In this document: piece by piece, positions 34,872-44,712 of the stretch
Position numbering within the stretch: position 1 is the first letter of the stretch
How the letters are laid out: each line of letters begins with the position of its first letter
NCBI RefSeq assembly: GCF_030547245.1
Contig: NZ_JAUOQT010000001.1
Coordinates: forward strand, 496,001-560,000
From: Oceanihabitans sp. 2_MG-2023
GTDB lineage: Bacteria > Bacteroidota > Bacteroidia > Flavobacteriales > Flavobacteriaceae
Direction: 5' to 3'
DNA: 64,000 nucleotides
The notes under the pieces: model-generated
The model's input: the letters and a program-made list of their open reading frames with translations, nothing else
The model's database searches: none
What the model was told of the DNA's origin: nothing
Position numbers and translations under genes: made by a program

Positions 34872-37016
34872 ATGAGTCTAAATAAAAATAAAATATGCAT
34901 TTATTTTTTATTTTTTTTGAGTTACACGATTAGTGCTCAAGAGAAAGAAAGAGACACTACTAGTATTGAAAAATTAGACGAAGTAGTTATCCTAGGAGAA
35001 AGCAATGTCATGTCTGTAAGTAAGAAATTATTTACCGTTGGAACTATTAAAAGAAAAGACATTGAAAATGTTGCAGGAAACAATTTAGCAGATGTTTTAC
35101 AAAACAATTTAAACATAACAATCAACCCAGATGCCTCAGATGGGCGTTCTACCATAAGCTTATTTGGTTTAGATGGTCAGTATGTAAAAATTTTAGTAGA
35201 TGGTATTCCAATTATTAGTGATAATGGTGTAGGAAACAACATTGATATTACACAACTAAATATAGATGACGTAGAACGTATAGAGGTTGTAGAAGGTTCT
35301 ATGGGCGTATTATATGGTGATAATGCTGTTGCAGGAGTTGTTAATATAATTACCAAAAGAGGTTTAAAAGATAGCGGATGGCAACTGCAATTATCACTGC
35401 AAGAAGAAACCGTAGGAAACGAGTTTGAATTATTTGATAAAGGAAGACATATTCAAAACATTAGAGCTACCAACCAAGTAAATGAAAAACTATCCTATTC
35501 TATTGGAGCTTCAAGAAATGATTTTGCTGGTTTTTACAATGGTTATCAAGGAGAAAACTATGTAAATATTGAAGATGGAGTAGTTGTAAACGATAGTTTA
35601 CGAGGCACCGAATGGAATCCTAAAGAACAAATTACTGTATCTGGAAACATGAATGTAAACCTTGGAAAACACAATATATTTTACAAGCTTCAATATTTTA
35701 ATGAAGACTTAGATATATACAATAGAGCTGTTAATGGTAGATATGAAAACGGTGCGCTTAACCCAACTGCTGTAGATCAAAATTACCAAACAGATAGATG
35801 GGTAAATAACGTAAATGTTTCTGGGCCATTACATGGAGCTACCAACTATAATTTTTCGTTTTCTTATCAAAATCAAAAAAGAAACTATAAAGAATATGTA
35901 TATAACATATTAGAAGAGCGAACACAGTCTTTGAATACAGACACGGTAAGCCAATCTAGTGAAGTTTGGTATTCTAAAGCGTTTGTAAATAACATTGTAC
36001 GAAAGTCTGATTTTTTCGACCTTCAACTAGGTTACGAGTTTACCAATCAAAAAGGTTTTGATGCTATTGCTACAGGAAATTATTCTAGCGATGTAGTAGA
36101 AAACACAATTACGAATTACGAATTATTTGGCATTACAGAGTTTCAACTTTTAAAAAAAGTATCTATTCATCCTGGCATTCGTTTTACACATAGTTCGCAA
36201 TTTAACAACCACCTTATTTGGTCCTTATCTTCAACTTATGACTTTACAGAAAAGCTAAAACTAAAAGCAGTGGTTGGTTCTGCCTATAGAGCACCAAATT
36301 TCGAAGAACTTTTTTACTCTTTTGTAGATACAAACCACAACATACAAGGGAATCCAGATTTACAACCAGAAGATGGTATTTCTGTTTTCACCAACCTAAA
36401 AAACAATTATAGAATTGCTAAAGAAGGCTTTTTAAACCAGAAACTCACATTCTTTTATATAGATCTTAAAGATGCTATAGCTAGTATAACTACAGAAGAT
36501 GGGGATGGTAAAACTCTATTTACGCAAGCAAATATAGATTACAGCAAAAGATTAGGTTTCAATTTAGAAAACAATTTTATCTATAACAACTGGAATATTG
36601 GTTTAGGTGCTACATATTTAGGAGTAACTAGTACAATTAATGAATCAATAGAAAATGATTCCGATTATTTATGGAGCTTAAATGTTCAAGCATCTTTAGG
36701 GTATTCCATAGAAAAATGGAATACTACCCTTAACAGTCAATTAAAACATACAGGTAAAACACAAGGCGTATTTACAGATACAAATGGCGAATTATTTATT
36801 GGCGAAACCGATGCATTTACCTGGTTAAACGCCTCGATAAGAACAGATATTACACCAAGAATAAACGCAACATTAGGAGCTAGAAACCTATTAGATGTTG
36901 TAAACATAAATACAAATGCTTCAGCTGGAGCACATACTGCAGCAACATCAAGTTCAAGACTAATTGGTAATGGACGATCTTATTTTTTAAAACTATCCTA
37001 TTATTTAAATTTTTAA
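34872..37016 (+). CDS. TonB-dependent heme receptor (HmuR-like)
   Basis: This 714-residue outer-membrane receptor has a signal peptide (ends TISAQ), a TonB-box-like DEVVILGE stretch, a plug domain (about residues 50-160, with ADVLQNNLNITI and GSMGVLYGDNAVAGVVNIIT) and a 22-strand-type barrel ending LKLSYYLNF. Unlike the receptor at 289 it lacks the carboxypeptidase-like N-terminal domain. The next gene, 11 nt on, is a HmuY-type lipoprotein, the known partner of HmuR receptors in heme uptake, so heme is the most likely ligand. Confidence 0.92.
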   Translation: MSLNKNKICIYFLFFLSYTISAQEKERDTTSIEKLDEVVILGESNVMSVSKKLFTVGTIKRKDIENVAGNNLADVLQNNLNITINPDASDGRSTISLFGLDGQYVKILVDGIPIISDNGVGNNIDITQLNIDDVERIEVVEGSMGVLYGDNAVAGVVNIITKRGLKDSGWQLQLSLQEETVGNEFELFDKGRHIQNIRATNQVNEKLSYSIGASRNDFAGFYNGYQGENYVNIEDGVVVNDSLRGTEWNPKEQITVSGNMNVNLGKHNIFYKLQYFNEDLDIYNRAVNGRYENGALNPTAVDQNYQTDRWVNNVNVSGPLHGATNYNFSFSYQNQKRNYKEYVYNILEERTQSLNTDTVSQSSEVWYSKAFVNNIVRKSDFFDLQLGYEFTNQKGFDAIATGNYSSDVVENTITNYELFGITEFQLLKKVSIHPGIRFTHSSQFNNHLIWSLSSTYDFTEKLKLKAVVGSAYRAPNFEELFYSFVDTNHNIQGNPDLQPEDGISVFTNLKNNYRIAKEGFLNQKLTFFYIDLKDAIASITTEDGDGKTLFTQANIDYSKRLGFNLENNFIYNNWNIGLGATYLGVTSTINESIENDSDYLWSLNVQASLGYSIEKWNTTLNSQLKHTGKTQGVFTDTNGELFIGETDAFTWLNASIRTDITPRINATLGARNLLDVVNINTNASAGAHTAATSSSRLIGNGRSYFLKLSYYLNF

Positions 37017-37027
37017 AACTAATAATT

Positions 37028-38212
37028 ATGACAAACAAATTTTTAACATTGATATTAATGGCTACCACTGTACTTATTACAAGTTGTAGTAGTGATGACA
37101 ACGGTGAAAGCACAGAAGTAACTACACCACCTTCTACTGGAGGAATTATAGATCCTGATGTAGGTGGATTTAATCAACCAAACCGTGTTTTTGTAGACTT
37201 AAGTACAGGTAACCAAGTAGCTGTAACTCGTGATGCATGGGAAATAGCTGTGTATAACGGTTCGGATAACAGAGTATTTCTTAACAATACCTTATTAGTA
37301 TCTGCTGCAGAACTAGATGGTATTACGGATATAACAGCGGTTACAGAAACAACAGTGTTAACCTCTCCACTAACTTTAAACGCATTAGACCAAACTTTTA
37401 CGCCAACAACAGTAACTGTAAATACTGTTGCTGAATTAATAGAAGGTTTACCAGTAAATTACTACCAATATGGTGATTTAGATGCAGGTATTGCTTTTAC
37501 AGATAGTAAAGAAGGGGAATTATCTGGTACTGCATTTGATGAAATATCAACAACAGATAGTGAGAACAATGTATATATTGTAAACTTAGGAAACGAAATA
37601 CCTACAACAAACAATGGAACTATAAACACTACTGGAGACGCTAGAGGATATCTAAAAGTTAGAGTATTAACAAATGGTAATACATATACCATTCAGTATG
37701 CTGCGTTAAGTAACACTACAGATTATTCTGAACTTACTGTAACTAAAGATAGTAACTATAATCTAACTTATATAAGTTTAACAGATGAACAAGTTGCTAC
37801 TTTAGAGCCAACTTCTTCGAATTGGGATATTGACTTTGGTGGTGTGTTTTCTTATTACGGTCTACAAGGTACTTTAGCAGCAGGTTTGACGTATTCGGAT
37901 TACACGTTACACAATACTCTTGGTGGTGTTGGTTTATATCAAATCACTGTTGAAGATGATACCACTCCAAGTTACACTAACTTTAGCTATGCAGATATTA
38001 CCGAAGCAAGTTTTGTTTATAATGATCGTGCTTTAGTAGGAAGTAGCTGGAGAAGTGTTGACTTTATGACAGGAGAAACCTCTGTAACAGAAGGCAGATA
38101 CTACATTGTAAAAGATACTGACAATAATTACTACAAATTAAGATTTACAGCTGTAGAAAGCGAAAATGGAGAAAGAGGTTATCCGCAATTTCAATATGAA
38201 TTATTGCAGTAA
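37028..38212 (+). CDS. hmuY: HmuY-family heme-binding lipoprotein
   Basis: The 394-residue protein has a lipobox (LITSC, Cys20), a low-complexity linker, and a HmuY fold recognisable from FVDLSTGNQVAVTRDAWEIAV and NSNWDIDFGG-like strands (SSNWDIDFGGVFSYYG). HmuY of Porphyromonas strips heme from host proteins and passes it to HmuR. It is about twice the length of the classic 200-residue protein and contains two such DAWEIAV/NWDIDF strands, suggesting an extended or duplicated fold. It is cotranscribed with the receptor and followed by a terminator. Confidence 0.85.
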   Translation: MTNKFLTLILMATTVLITSCSSDDNGESTEVTTPPSTGGIIDPDVGGFNQPNRVFVDLSTGNQVAVTRDAWEIAVYNGSDNRVFLNNTLLVSAAELDGITDITAVTETTVLTSPLTLNALDQTFTPTTVTVNTVAELIEGLPVNYYQYGDLDAGIAFTDSKEGELSGTAFDEISTTDSENNVYIVNLGNEIPTTNNGTINTTGDARGYLKVRVLTNGNTYTIQYAALSNTTDYSELTVTKDSNYNLTYISLTDEQVATLEPTSSNWDIDFGGVFSYYGLQGTLAAGLTYSDYTLHNTLGGVGLYQITVEDDTTPSYTNFSYADITEASFVYNDRALVGSSWRSVDFMTGETSVTEGRYYIVKDTDNNYYKLRFTAVESENGERGYPQFQYELLQ

Positions 38213-38255
38213 AAAATCATTAATATTTTATAATATTAGTCTATTATAATAACTA

Positions 38256-38283
38256 AAAAGCCACTCTTAAAAGAGTGGCTTTT
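38256..38283. terminator. bidirectional terminator between hmuY and the carbonic anhydrase gene
   Basis: A 13-bp stem (38256-38268 with 38271-38283) on AGCCACTCTT/AAGAGTGGCT with A/T flanks separates two convergent operons. Confidence 0.87.
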
Positions 38284-38303
38284 ATTTATAGTTATGCTTA
38301 TAA

Positions 38304-38930
38304 TTAATCTAAATGATAGATTTCTCTAATATCATTTAAGATACTTTCAAAATCTATTTTTAAATCGATCAGTTTTCCTGTGTGAATATCAAATACCCAA
38401 CCATGTACCACTAAACCTCTTCCGCGAGCTGCTTTTTGAACAGCTGCAGTTTTAATAAGATTTACACATTGCTCTTGTACATTTAATTCTACTAAACGTT
38501 CATACTTTTTCTCTTCATTTTCAATAACATTTAATTCTTCGTTATGAATACGATATACGTCACGAATATTTCGCAACCAAGGATTTAACAAACCTAAATC
38601 TTCAGATTGCATAGCAGCTTTTACTCCTCCACAACCGTAATGTCCACAAACAACAACATGATTTACTTTTAAATGTGCTACGGCATATTCTACTACAGAC
38701 ATCGCGTTTAAATCGGTACCAATTACCATATTAGCAATGTTACGGTGTACAAAAACATCTCCAGGGCCTAATCCCATTAATTCTTCGGCGGTAACTCTAC
38801 TGTCACTACAACCAATAAATAACAATTCTGGGTTTTGCCCTTCGCCTAACTTATCAAAGTATTTGCTATCTTCTTGAAGCTTGTATTTAATCCAATCCTT
38901 ATTATTTTCAAATACTTTTTTTAAGTTCAT
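38304..38930 (-). CDS. beta-carbonic anhydrase 1
   Basis: This cytosolic zinc enzyme converts CO2 and bicarbonate. The 208-residue product has every key residue: Cys41, Asp43 and Arg45 in GCSDSRVTAEE and His97 and Cys100 in VVCGHYGCGGV. It resembles the Can type. It is the last gene of the inorganic-carbon operon, 20 nt after the SulP transporter at 38951, so it is probably paired with that transporter to balance bicarbonate and CO2. Confidence 0.95.
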   Translation of the reverse strand: MNLKKVFENNKDWIKYKLQEDSKYFDKLGEGQNPELLFIGCSDSRVTAEELMGLGPGDVFVHRNIANMVIGTDLNAMSVVEYAVAHLKVNHVVVCGHYGCGGVKAAMQSEDLGLLNPWLRNIRDVYRIHNEELNVIENEEKKYERLVELNVQEQCVNLIKTAAVQKAARGRGLVVHGWVFDIHTGKLIDLKIDFESILNDIREIYHLD

Positions 38931-38950
38931 AACATATTTTTTAGAATATA

Positions 38951-40813
38951 TTAATATTCATCTTTTATATTTTCTTTAATCCATTTGGTACAAGACTTAA
39001 AATTATTAAAAATATGTTCATTGGGAATAAAATCTGGGATGATATCAATACGTTCCATCATATATCTTGGTTGTTTTAAAAGTCCAACAAAGAGTACTTC
39101 AACATCTTTCTTTTTTAGATCTAGAAGCATATCTTCCATAGCATATAAACCAGATTGATCCATATATTGCATACGGCCTAAACGTAGAATAACAGTTTTT
39201 GCTGTTTCAGGAATTTGCTCTGTTAATGCTTGAAAATCGCTAGTAGAACCAAAAAACAAAGGGCCTTTAATGTGTTTAATAAACACTTCTTCTTTTAGGT
39301 TTTCAGGAAAACCACTTTCATCTGCCCATGATTCTTCTTTTAAAGATTTTACATCCGAACGTTCTGCAGTTAAATCTCCAATTTTTTTCATAAACATTAA
39401 AGATGCGATTACAAGTCCTATTCCAACAGCATAAATTAAATCCCAAAAAGTAGAAAGTAATAATACAATAAGCATAATTAAAACTTCTGAACTTAATTTT
39501 ATTGGACCAAACTTAATATCTCTTGGTAAGCTTGGTATTGCTTTAAGTCCTTTATAATCCATAACACCAATACCAACTGTTATTAAAATACCAGCTAATA
39601 CTGCTGCAGGGATTTTAGATGCTACTGGAGCTAAAACTAACATAATGAGTAATAACATAATACCAGCAATCATACCAGATAATTTTGTTTTACCACCAGC
39701 ATTAATATTTACAACAGTTCTAATAGTAGCACCTGCTCCAGGTATACCTCCAAATAATGCAGCAATACTATTACCAATACCTTGACCTATTAGTTCTTTA
39801 TTAGGTTTGTGTTTGGTTTTTGTCATATTATCTGCAACGACACTTGTTAACAAAGAATCAATTGCGCCTAAAAGAGATAAAGTAAGCGCTGTAAAAATAT
39901 AAGGTGTAATACTACCTAAATTAAAACTAGTAAACATTTCAAGTCTTGGAATTGGAATACCTCCTGGTATTTCTGAAATAGGTCTGTAGCCTAAATTAAA
40001 GCCGTAAGCGATTCCAGACATTACAATTAAGGCTACCAATGTACTAGGTATTGCCGTTGTTATTCGTTTAAAACCATAAATAATAAGTATGGTTCCTAAA
40101 GCCAAAATAAGTTCTAACCAATTAATGTTTTTTAAAGCTCTTGGTAAAACTTTAATTGCTCCAACAGTTCCAGAAGCTTCTTTAGCTGCTAGTGTTTGCG
40201 ATTCGTTTAAAATCTGTTCTGGAGTAATTTGGTGTGCACGATCTATTGTTTCTTTAAAATCTTCCAGAACTAAAATACCTTCTCCAGCTTCATCTTTTAA
40301 AATGTTTTCTAGAATAACTTCTTCTGCTTGCGGTTTAAATTGTTCTACAAATGCTGTGTCTTCTTTTGGGTAGTAACCAATGGATGGTAAAATTTGCGTT
40401 AGCAAAATAATAACTCCAATAGCTGTCATAAATCCAGAAACAACTGGATATGGTATATATCTTATGTACTTACCTAAACCTAAAAAACCAAGACCTATTT
40501 GCATGACTCCTGCTAATAAGAATACGGTTAAAATTGCAGGTAGTGCTTTTTCTACACTACCATCATTTGCAGCTACAATTCCAGCAATAATAACCATACT
40601 AACGGCTGTCATAGGTGCTGTAGGTCCAGAGATTTGTGTAGATGTACCACCAAAAAGTGCAGCAAAAAAACTAATAAAAATTGCTCCATATAGACCAGCT
40701 TCTGGCCCTAATCCTGAAGAAACACCAAAAGCTAGTGCTAAAGGTAAAGCTACAATACCTGCAGTAATACCACCAAAAGCATCGCCTTTAATGTTTGAAA
40801 ATAAATTTTTCAT
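38951..40813 (-). CDS. SulP-family anion transporter with STAS domain, long form
   Basis: The 620-residue protein has the SulP core (FGGITAGIVALPLALAFGVSSGLGPEAGLYGAI at the start, GNSIAALFGGIPGAGATIRTVVNINAG mid-protein) in 12 to 14 helices and a C-terminal STAS domain (about 510-615, VILRLGRMQYMDQSGLYAM). A roughly 80-residue insertion (about 145-225) lies between early helices and is absent from the paralogue at 43029. Location beside carbonic anhydrases suggests sodium-bicarbonate uptake (BicA-like) rather than sulfate. It is preceded by the DUF2490 gene and followed by carbonic anhydrase 1. Confidence 0.92.
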   Translation of the reverse strand: MKNLFSNIKGDAFGGITAGIVALPLALAFGVSSGLGPEAGLYGAIFISFFAALFGGTSTQISGPTAPMTAVSMVIIAGIVAANDGSVEKALPAILTVFLLAGVMQIGLGFLGLGKYIRYIPYPVVSGFMTAIGVIILLTQILPSIGYYPKEDTAFVEQFKPQAEEVILENILKDEAGEGILVLEDFKETIDRAHQITPEQILNESQTLAAKEASGTVGAIKVLPRALKNINWLELILALGTILIIYGFKRITTAIPSTLVALIVMSGIAYGFNLGYRPISEIPGGIPIPRLEMFTSFNLGSITPYIFTALTLSLLGAIDSLLTSVVADNMTKTKHKPNKELIGQGIGNSIAALFGGIPGAGATIRTVVNINAGGKTKLSGMIAGIMLLLIMLVLAPVASKIPAAVLAGILITVGIGVMDYKGLKAIPSLPRDIKFGPIKLSSEVLIMLIVLLLSTFWDLIYAVGIGLVIASLMFMKKIGDLTAERSDVKSLKEESWADESGFPENLKEEVFIKHIKGPLFFGSTSDFQALTEQIPETAKTVILRLGRMQYMDQSGLYAMEDMLLDLKKKDVEVLFVGLLKQPRYMMERIDIIPDFIPNEHIFNNFKSCTKWIKENIKDEY

Positions 40814-40881
40814 ATTTAATAGTTTTAGTTTGTTTGTTCTACAAAATACCTTTTTTCTACTGACTTTAAAAGGAATTTATA

Positions 40882-41550
40882 TTAGAAGTTAACAAATGCT
40901 ATTAAATTTATTTGATCACGTCCTGAGTTTTCAAAAAACTGATTCATATAACCTAATTCTAATTTTAAGTTTTCAGAAAACTTATATCCTAAACCACCAT
41001 ATACTCGATTTCTATCGAAAACATCTGATTCTGTATTAAGAAAGACTTCATTATAAGCGGAGAGGTATAAAGGATTTTTACCTTCTTCTTTATTTTGAAG
41101 CGGATAATTAAATCCTAAAAAGTATCGGACTCTCATTTTAAAATCGTCTTCTACAAAACGTTGTTCGAAACGATAACGATGGTTTAATTTTAGCTTTCCT
41201 ATATTTTGTTTAGATGTAAACTGTTGAAAAATTCGATGTTCATTCACAGTGACTTTTTCGTCGGTTTCTCCAATATAGTTTTCAGATAAAATATAACCAT
41301 ATCCTAAAAGGATGTTATTCTTACTCTCGTTAAAAGTATATCCTAAACCAGTTCTTAGTAATAGTTGTTCTAAATCACCTATAGCATCATAATTTCTATA
41401 TTGCACTTCGTGATGAATATTCCATGTATTGTTTAATTTTTTGTTTCCAATATAAATTAACCAATTCCCTAAATTACTCTCTTGACTTGAAGCAACAAAA
41501 GGCAACACCAATATAAATATTAGTGTTGCCATAAAAGTTTTCTTTTTCAT
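40882..41550 (-). CDS. DUF2490 outer-membrane beta-barrel protein
   Basis: A signal peptide (ends VASSQ, residue 23) precedes about 200 residues of alternating strands (WNIHHEVQYRNYDAIGDLEQLLLRTGLGYTF, RVYGGLGYKFSENLKLELGYMNQF) ending in LIAFVNF with a C-terminal Phe, the signature of DUF2490 barrels. Function is unknown. It lies inside the inorganic-carbon operon between carbonic anhydrase 2 (20-nt gap) and the long SulP gene, so it might form a pore for small anions (inferred). Confidence 0.85.
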   Translation of the reverse strand: MKKKTFMATLIFILVLPFVASSQESNLGNWLIYIGNKKLNNTWNIHHEVQYRNYDAIGDLEQLLLRTGLGYTFNESKNNILLGYGYILSENYIGETDEKVTVNEHRIFQQFTSKQNIGKLKLNHRYRFEQRFVEDDFKMRVRYFLGFNYPLQNKEEGKNPLYLSAYNEVFLNTESDVFDRNRVYGGLGYKFSENLKLELGYMNQFFENSGRDQINLIAFVNF

Positions 41551-41570
41551 AAAAGCCTTTACTGGTTTTA

Positions 41571-42197
41571 TTAATAAAAGTTTACTGCACCAGTATTAAT
41601 ATCATACATTGCTCCAACGATTTTAATTTCACCGTTTTTTTCCATTTCTGTAAGTATTGGACTTTCGGCATGTATTCTATCGATAGTTAATTCTACATTT
41701 TTCTTAGATACTTCATCTACAAATGCTAAATTTTTAGAATTTCTTAAGCTTTCATCTTTAGGTTCTGTAACCGCTTTAACTGCTGGATCAATTTTTTCAA
41801 TTAGTTTCGTAAGGTTCCCCATTTTTGCATGGTCGCATGCTCCTTTTACTGCACCACAACTCGTATGACCTAAAACTACAATTAATTTAGTTCCTGCTAG
41901 TTTACATGCAAATTCCATGCTTCCTAGAATATCTTCGTTTACAAAGTTACCTGCAATACGTACACTAAAAACATCTCCTAATCCTTGGTCGAAAACAAGT
42001 TCTGCAGAAACTCTTGAATCTATACAGCTTAAAATGGTTGCAAATGGAAATTGCCCTTCACTAGTGTCGTTAACTTGTTCTAAAAGATTACGATTGGCTT
42101 TTAAATTATCTTGAAATCTTTGATTTCCTTCTTTTAAATATTGTAATGACTTATCTGGAGTCATTGTAGACTGTGTTTCTTTTGTATGTGCTTTCAT
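41571..42197 (-). CDS. beta-carbonic anhydrase 2
   Basis: A second 208-residue beta-carbonic anhydrase, clearly diverged from the first, keeps all zinc and catalytic residues: Cys58, Asp60 and Arg62 in SCIDSRVSAEL and His111 and Cys114 in VLGHTSCGAVKGA. No signal peptide is evident (start MKAHTKETQSTMTPD). It follows the universal stress protein gene by 36 nt in the inorganic-carbon operon. Confidence 0.95.
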   Translation of the reverse strand: MKAHTKETQSTMTPDKSLQYLKEGNQRFQDNLKANRNLLEQVNDTSEGQFPFATILSCIDSRVSAELVFDQGLGDVFSVRIAGNFVNEDILGSMEFACKLAGTKLIVVLGHTSCGAVKGACDHAKMGNLTKLIEKIDPAVKAVTEPKDESLRNSKNLAFVDEVSKKNVELTIDRIHAESPILTEMEKNGEIKIVGAMYDINTGAVNFY

Positions 42198-42233
42198 GTG
42201 TGTTTTGTTTTTATTTATTAAAATAATATTTAT

Positions 42234-43022
42234 TTATGCTTCGGAAACTAATAATGAAACATTTAACTTATTCACCACTTCTTTTAATGGTGTTTTCGTT
42301 TCGTTTTCAGCTCTATCTACACATAATAAATTAATGTTGTTTTTAAGTAGGTAGGAAGATAGTGTAGTCATGGAATTGGCATTTTTGTCAAAGACATATT
42401 CTACCATTTTTTCTTCGTTTAAACTTAAAACATCTGATTGTTCTTTTTGACTATTAAGGATTCTAAAAGATTTTACCGGTGTTTTGGTATGTGTAATTAA
42501 ATCTTTAGTAAACTCTGTTTCAAAAACTTTATTAGAAGTGTTTAAAACTCCTAATGTCATTTTTTCGTTTGGCTCTAACGCGTTTTCGTTAGAAGCAATC
42601 ATAATAATGCCTTTAAAATTTTTTAATATAAATCGCGTAATACTATCTCCAATAAATTTAAAAGGGGTTGTATCTCGTTGCCCTAAAACTATAATATCTG
42701 GATTATACGATTTTATTTGCTTTTGGATTTCTTCTTTTATTTTTCCGAAGGCATAATTGCTTTTAATGTTTACATTATACTCTTTAGAAAAACGATTAAC
42801 TAAAGCATCCATATTCTTTTTGGTATTATTATGCTCTTCATTTAAAGTTCTCATTGCAGTAAATTGGTTATCTCTATCTACAATGTCAATGTGTTTTTTA
42901 ACATGAAATAATGCTATTTCGGCATCTATCATTTTTGCTAAACTCACACTACTTTTTAAGGTTGTACTAACCGATTTCTTTAAGTCTGAAAGTACTAATA
43001 TTTTATATTTATTATTTTTCAT
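42234..43022 (-). CDS. tandem universal stress protein
   Basis: The 262-residue protein has two UspA folds. The first (1-140) carries the nucleotide-site pattern IVLGQRDTTPFKFIGDSITRFIL; the second (about 150-262) is degenerate. It is 6 nt after the short SulP gene and 36 nt before carbonic anhydrase 2. USP domains are often cytosolic sensors attached to transporters, so it may tune the neighbouring SulP protein according to nucleotide level (inferred). Confidence 0.88.
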   Translation of the reverse strand: MKNNKYKILVLSDLKKSVSTTLKSSVSLAKMIDAEIALFHVKKHIDIVDRDNQFTAMRTLNEEHNNTKKNMDALVNRFSKEYNVNIKSNYAFGKIKEEIQKQIKSYNPDIIVLGQRDTTPFKFIGDSITRFILKNFKGIIMIASNENALEPNEKMTLGVLNTSNKVFETEFTKDLITHTKTPVKSFRILNSQKEQSDVLSLNEEKMVEYVFDKNANSMTTLSSYLLKNNINLLCVDRAENETKTPLKEVVNKLNVSLLVSEA

Positions 43023-43028
43023 AATATA

Positions 43029-44621
43029 CTAACTTAAACTTAAATTTGATTTAGGTCTTAATTGAAAAAACTCAATAAAACTAGGTGGATTTTCAACAAC
43101 GCCACGTTTTGAAATTAATTTAATATCGATGTTTCTTTCCTTTGCTTTAAAAGCAAAATCTTCAAGAATCTCAATAATATCATAATCTAGATATCTTGTT
43201 TTTCTAACATCAAACTCTAAATAAGTATCTCTTGGCAAACTGTCTAGTTCTTTTAAAATAGCTCCTTTATTAAAGAAGGTTACTTCTTCAGCAAGTTCCA
43301 TTTTAATTTTATGTTTCCCATTACTATTATCTTCAATATGAAGAAAGTGAGAGTTTTGGTAACTTTTTAATAGTATAACAACAATACCAACAGCTAAACC
43401 TAAACCAATACCTACTAATAAGTCTGTAAATACAATTCCTATAACCGTTACAAAAAATGGAACAGATTGTTTCCAACCTAGTTTGTACATCTTCATAAAT
43501 AAAGACGGTTTTGCTAGTTTATAACCTACTATTAATAAGATTGCTGCTAAAACAGATAAAGGAATTTTATTAAGTAATGTAGGTATTAATACTACAGAAA
43601 TTAATAATAAAAAACCGTGAATAATGGTCGATAATTTACTTTTTCCACCAGATTGAATATTAGCAGAACTTCTAACAATTACTTGAGTTACTGGAAGACC
43701 TCCAACTAATCCAGATAATATATTTCCTGCACCTTGCGCTAATAATTCTCTGTTTGTAGGTGTTACATTTTTATCTGGATCTAATTTATCTGTTGCTTCT
43801 ACACATAATAATGTTTCTAAACTTGCCACTAGAGCAATTGTGAAAGCTATAACCCAGACTTCTGGGTTTGTAATTGCAGAAAAGTTAGGAAAACTAAATT
43901 GACCAATAAAAGAATCAAAACCATCTGGAACAGGTACACTTACTAAGTGTGATTTTGAAATAGCTAATGTCTCATTAGATTGTGTTAATATGTAAAAAAT
44001 AATTCCTACTACAACTGCTACTAATGGTCCTTGAATAATTTGAAAAAACTTTCCTTTTTTAGCTAAAACGTTACTCCATAATAAAAGAATACCTAATGCT
44101 ATAAATCCAGCTACCATTGAGCCTAGTATCAAGTTATCAAAAATATTCCAGATTGCTGAAAAAGTGTTTTCTCCTGATGTTTCTAAAAAACTATCAGCTC
44201 CTTCAGGTTCTGCATCATAACCAAAAAAGTGAGGTATTTGTTTTAAAATAATTATAATACCAATTCCTGTAAGCATTCCTTTAATTACAGATGAAGGAAA
44301 ATAGTAACCAATAATTCCGGCTTTTAAAAAGCCAAAAATCAATTGAATAACACCTCCTAAAACAACAGCTACTAAAAAGTTTTCATAACCTCCTAAAGTA
44401 CCTATTGCAGTTAATACAATTGCTGCAAGTCCTGCAGCAGGACCACTTACTCCAATTTTAGAACCACTTAAAGCTCCTACTACAATTCCTCCTATAATTC
44501 CTGCTATAACTCCTGAAAAAAGTGGTGCTCCACTTGCTAATGCAATACCTAAACATAAAGGTAAAGCAACAAAAAATACAACGACACTTGCAGGCAAGTC
44601 GTTTTTTAATGTTTTAAACAT
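43029..44621 (-). CDS. SulP-family anion transporter, short form
   Basis: The 530-residue paralogue has the SulP core (DLPASVVVFFVALPLCLGIALASGAPLFSGVIAGIIGG; TQVIVRSSANIQSGGKSKLS) and a short C-terminal STAS-like tail (about 450-530, YLEFDVRKTRYLDYDIIEIL). Like the long form it probably moves bicarbonate with sodium, judged by the linked carbonic anhydrases. It follows the small exported-protein gene at 44713, which probably begins the operon. Confidence 0.92.
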   Translation of the reverse strand: MFKTLKNDLPASVVVFFVALPLCLGIALASGAPLFSGVIAGIIGGIVVGALSGSKIGVSGPAAGLAAIVLTAIGTLGGYENFLVAVVLGGVIQLIFGFLKAGIIGYYFPSSVIKGMLTGIGIIIILKQIPHFFGYDAEPEGADSFLETSGENTFSAIWNIFDNLILGSMVAGFIALGILLLWSNVLAKKGKFFQIIQGPLVAVVVGIIFYILTQSNETLAISKSHLVSVPVPDGFDSFIGQFSFPNFSAITNPEVWVIAFTIALVASLETLLCVEATDKLDPDKNVTPTNRELLAQGAGNILSGLVGGLPVTQVIVRSSANIQSGGKSKLSTIIHGFLLLISVVLIPTLLNKIPLSVLAAILLIVGYKLAKPSLFMKMYKLGWKQSVPFFVTVIGIVFTDLLVGIGLGLAVGIVVILLKSYQNSHFLHIEDNSNGKHKIKMELAEEVTFFNKGAILKELDSLPRDTYLEFDVRKTRYLDYDIIEILEDFAFKAKERNIDIKLISKRGVVENPPSFIEFFQLRPKSNLSLS

Positions 44622-44712
44622 ATAAACTGATTTTTTACTATTGATTCTTTATTTTATCAATAGTTATTTTTAATATTTTCTTGGGGACAATAAATGTCTA
44701 ACGAATAAAATA

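Noticed and set aside
44637-44664. Hairpin between the small exported protein and the short SulP gene as a terminator
   Set aside because: Stem is only 8 bp of A/T-rich pairs with a 12-nt loop and no T run on the minus strand.
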